Shown here piece by piece: positions 61,540 to 64,000 of a DNA stretch of 64,000 nucleotides. Source of the stretch: Arthrobacter sp. fls2-241-R2A-200. GTDB lineage: Bacteria > Actinomycetota > Actinomycetes > Actinomycetales > Micrococcaceae. The position numbers were made by a program, and so were the translations under genes. How positions within the stretch are numbered: the stretch's first letter is position 1; each line of letters opens with the position of its first letter. The stretch covers positions 62,001 to 126,000 of the forward strand of contig NZ_JARVRJ010000014.1 of assembly GCF_030209745.1 (NCBI RefSeq). The letters are read 5' to 3'. The notes under the pieces were generated by a model. The model was not told where the DNA came from. It ran no database searches and saw only the letters and a program-made list of their open reading frames with translations.

Positions 61540-63071
61540 TGAGTTTGACCATTCCTTCCCCAACAGCCGCCCCTGCCCCTTTGGCCCACCCCAGGACTTA
61601 TCAGGTCCGGACCTTTGGCTGCCAGATGAACGTCCATGATTCTGAGCGCATGGCGGGACTTCTCGAGGAGGCGGGTTACGTACCGGCAGAGGGCGACGTC
61701 GCCGACGTCGTGGTCTTCAATACGTGCGCTGTGCGCGAGAACGCGGACAACAAGCTCTACGGAAACCTGGGCCAGCTGCGGCCGGTCAAAGCCGCCAATC
61801 CCGGGATGCTGATCGCTGTTGGCGGTTGCCTGGCCCAGAAGGACCGGGAGACCATCGTCAAAAAGGCACCGTGGGTGGACGCCGTGTTCGGTACCCACAA
61901 CGTCGGGGCCCTTCCAGCCTTGCTCAACCGGGCCCGCCACAACAACGAAGCCCAGTTGGAGATTCTCGAATCCCTGGACGTCTTCCCGTCCACGCTGCCT
62001 ACCAAGCGGGACTCTGTCTACTCCGGTTGGGTCTCGATCTCCGTGGGCTGCAACAACACCTGCACGTTCTGCATAGTTCCCTCGCTGCGGGGCAAGGAGA
62101 AGGATCGACGTCCGGGAGAGATCCTGGCCGAGGTTCAGGCACTCGTCGATGACGGAGCAGTGGAAGTGACCTTGCTGGGTCAAAATGTGAACTCGTACGG
62201 TGTTGAATTCGGAGACCGCCTGGCGTTCTCGAAGCTTCTGCGGGCCTGCGGTGAGATCGATGGCCTCGAACGGGTCCGATTCACCAGTCCCCATCCTGCA
62301 GCGTTCACGGACGACGTCATCGACGCCATGGCTGAGACACCTAATGTCATGCCGCAGTTGCACATGCCGCTGCAATCGGGATCCGACAAGGTCCTCAAGG
62401 ATATGCGGCGCTCTTATCGGTCCAGCAAGTTCCTCGGGATTCTCGATAAGGTGCGCGAGCGGATCCCAGGTGCGGCGATCACCACCGACATTATCGTGGG
62501 CTTTCCGGGCGAAACCGAGGAAGACTTCCAGGCCACCTTGGACGTTGTGGAGAAGTCGCGGTTTGCTTCGGCATTTACCTTCCAATACTCCAAGCGGCCC
62601 GGCACACCCGCTGCTGATTTGCCGGAACAACTCCCCAAAGAGGTGGTTCAGGAGCGTTACGAGCGGCTGACGGCGCTCCAGGACCGTATCGCCGCTGAAG
62701 AGAACGCCAGGCAACTTGGGCAAAAAGTTGAAGTCCTCGTGACCTCCCAGGCTGGACGTAAAGCCGAAGAAACGCACCGCTTATCCGGCCGTTCCAAGGA
62801 CCAGAGGCTGGTCCATTTTTCCGTGCCGGAAGGGGCAGAAGCGCCGCGTCCAGGTGATTTCGTCACCGTGACCATTACCGAGGCCGCAGCGTTCCACCTC
62901 GTCGCCGATTCCTTGACTCCTGCGGACTACCACTTGCGCCGTTCGCGCGCCGGTGACGCGTGGGACCGGGCCCAGGCCGACTCCTGCGGAGTCCCGGCAC
63001 CCGGATCAGCTTCCGGCTCGTCGTCGGGCGTTTCACTGGGCATGCCGACCTTGCCGCCCCGTCGCGCCTAG
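61539..63071 (+). CDS. miaB: tRNA-2-methylthio-N6-dimethylallyladenosine synthase MiaB
   Basis: This radical-SAM methylthiotransferase modifies A37 of tRNAs already isopentenylated by MiaA. Domain order: N-terminal UPF0004 with cluster Cys ([38 protein letters not shown]), the SAM cluster Cys171-X3-Cys175-X2-Cys178 (GCNNTCTFC), and a C-terminal TRAM domain. The last ~50 residues are a low-complexity extension. 510 residues, GTG start overlapping recX TAG. miaA is the next gene, which is functionally apt. Confidence 0.96.
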   Translation: MSLTIPSPTAAPAPLAHPRTYQVRTFGCQMNVHDSERMAGLLEEAGYVPAEGDVADVVVFNTCAVRENADNKLYGNLGQLRPVKAANPGMLIAVGGCLAQKDRETIVKKAPWVDAVFGTHNVGALPALLNRARHNNEAQLEILESLDVFPSTLPTKRDSVYSGWVSISVGCNNTCTFCIVPSLRGKEKDRRPGEILAEVQALVDDGAVEVTLLGQNVNSYGVEFGDRLAFSKLLRACGEIDGLERVRFTSPHPAAFTDDVIDAMAETPNVMPQLHMPLQSGSDKVLKDMRRSYRSSKFLGILDKVRERIPGAAITTDIIVGFPGETEEDFQATLDVVEKSRFASAFTFQYSKRPGTPAADLPEQLPKEVVQERYERLTALQDRIAAEENARQLGQKVEVLVTSQAGRKAEETHRLSGRSKDQRLVHFSVPEGAEAPRPGDFVTVTITEAAAFHLVADSLTPADYHLRRSRAGDAWDRAQADSCGVPAPGSASGSSSGVSLGMPTLPPRRA

Positions 63072-63089
63072 CAACGGGCGCAGGATCAC

Positions 63090-64000
63090 ATGACGAGTCC
63101 CGTCCTTCGTCACCCGGGGCCTGTAATCGCGGTCGTGGGGCCAACCGGCTCCGGAAAATCGGATCTCGGCGTCAGCCTGGCCCAAGCCCTCGATGGTGAG
63201 GTCATCAACGCAGACGCGCTGCAGTTCTACCGCGGCATGGACATCGGTACCGCAAAGATCAGTGTTGAAGAGCGGCAAGGCATCCCCCATCACCTCTTGG
63301 ACATCATGGATGTTACTGAGGAAGCCAGCGTGGCCGATTTCCAGGAACAATGCCGGGCCGCCATCGCCGAGATTCATTCGCGGGGCAAGCGGGCCATCCT
63401 GGTGGGTGGGTCCGGATTGTACATACGCGCCGCCCTGGACGTCCTTGAATTCCCCGGCACGGACCCCTCGGTCCGGAAGCAGCTGGAAGAGGAGTGCGAG
63501 GTTCTCGGCCTTGCGGCGCTACGGACCCGTCTGGAGGACGTCGATCCGGTGTCCGCGGGCCGGCTCGGCGATGCCCGCCGCGTGATCCGAGCCCTTGAGG
63601 TGCATGCACTGACGGGGCGTCCGTTCAGCTCGTTCATGCCCCGGCGCCAGTACTTCCAGCCTGCGTTGCAGATCGGCCTTTCGGTGGACCGGGAGGTGCT
63701 GAGGGAGCGCCTGGCGTTGCGGGTGCACTCGATGGTGGACGCGGGCCTGCTCAACGAAGTGCGAACGCTGGACCACGCGGGACTGCGCCAGGGGAAGACG
63801 GCATCGCGTGCCTTGGGGTACGCACAATTCCTGAAAGTGCTCGACGGCGAAGCGGACGCCGCTGCAGCGGCCTCGGAGACAATCGTCGCCACCAGGCAAT
63901 TCGCACGACGCCAACTGACATGGTTTCGGGCCGATCCCCGCATCGCATGGTTTGATTGGCAGGATCCGGAGCTCGTGTCCAAAACCGTGGCTGCGGCTGG
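63090..64000 (+). CDS. miaA: tRNA dimethylallyltransferase MiaA, 3' end beyond the window
   Basis: MiaA transfers the dimethylallyl group to A37, the substrate of MiaB. The P-loop GPTGSGKS is at residues 17-24, and [52 protein letters not shown] and [14 protein letters not shown] follow in order. About 303 codons are in view and the last family motif has been passed, so only a short end is missing. ATG 63090 follows CAGGATCAC. Confidence 0.96.
   Translation, partial: MTSPVLRHPGPVIAVVGPTGSGKSDLGVSLAQALDGEVINADALQFYRGMDIGTAKISVEERQGIPHHLLDIMDVTEEASVADFQEQCRAAIAEIHSRGKRAILVGGSGLYIRAALDVLEFPGTDPSVRKQLEEECEVLGLAALRTRLEDVDPVSAGRLGDARRVIRALEVHALTGRPFSSFMPRRQYFQPALQIGLSVDREVLRERLALRVHSMVDAGLLNEVRTLDHAGLRQGKTASRALGYAQFLKVLDGEADAAAAASETIVATRQFARRQLTWFRADPRIAWFDWQDPELVSKTVAAA

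Overview
This window looks like chromosome of a high-GC Gram-positive actinobacterium of the Arthrobacter/Paenarthrobacter type (Micrococcaceae). That is an inference from gene order and protein character: a ~980-residue IF-2 with a Pro/Gly/Arg-rich N-terminus, DUF3046 next to recA, a ClgR-type regulator after cinA, and many starts with a TANNNT -10 box only 6-8 bases upstream of the start codon (leaderless transcripts).

Layout. 1-15.5 kb is a translation/RNA core: partial secreted protein (-), rimP, nusA, ylxR, infB, rbfA, a nucleoside deaminase, an aminotransferase (-), truB, two small membrane proteins, ribF, rpsO, pnp, and an M16 peptidase. 15.5-49.6 kb is accessory. It holds moaD-moaA (-), a formate/nitrite-type channel (-), small proteins, an NAD-dependent epimerase, a decayed arsenic relic (arsO fragment running into a broken arsN), a frameshifted PucR-type regulator (-), a guanidino/polyamine catabolic operon (agmatinase family, NCS1 permease, aldehyde dehydrogenase, FAD-linked oxidase), and a more AT-rich cell-surface polysaccharide block (beta-helix protein, GT39, two FemAB/CelD-type GNATs, flippase). 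After that come small secreted proteins, a frameshifted selO, and a two-component system leading into a membrane-anchored sulfite-oxidase-fold enzyme and moeA-moaC-mog-moaE. 49.6-64 kb returns to core: dapB, an SOS-controlled DUF222-like small gene, dapA, rnj, ftsK, pgsA, cinA, clgR, marR (-), DUF3046, recA, recX, miaB, and miaA (cut by the window end).

How parts fit. The two Moco blocks (moaA/moaD at 16 kb; moeA/moaC/mog/moaE at 47-49.6 kb) together cover most of molybdopterin synthesis, and the second is joined to a molybdoenzyme and its own sensor. The lysine/DAP genes dapB and dapA flank an SOS-box gene, and recA carries a near-identical SOS box. Four loci are broken (arsO/arsN, pucR, selO, and a minus-strand ORF at 43 kb). 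The pucR and selO breaks are single-base shifts, so assembly error must be excluded before calling decay. No tRNA, rRNA, CRISPR array, complete insertion sequence or replication origin was found.
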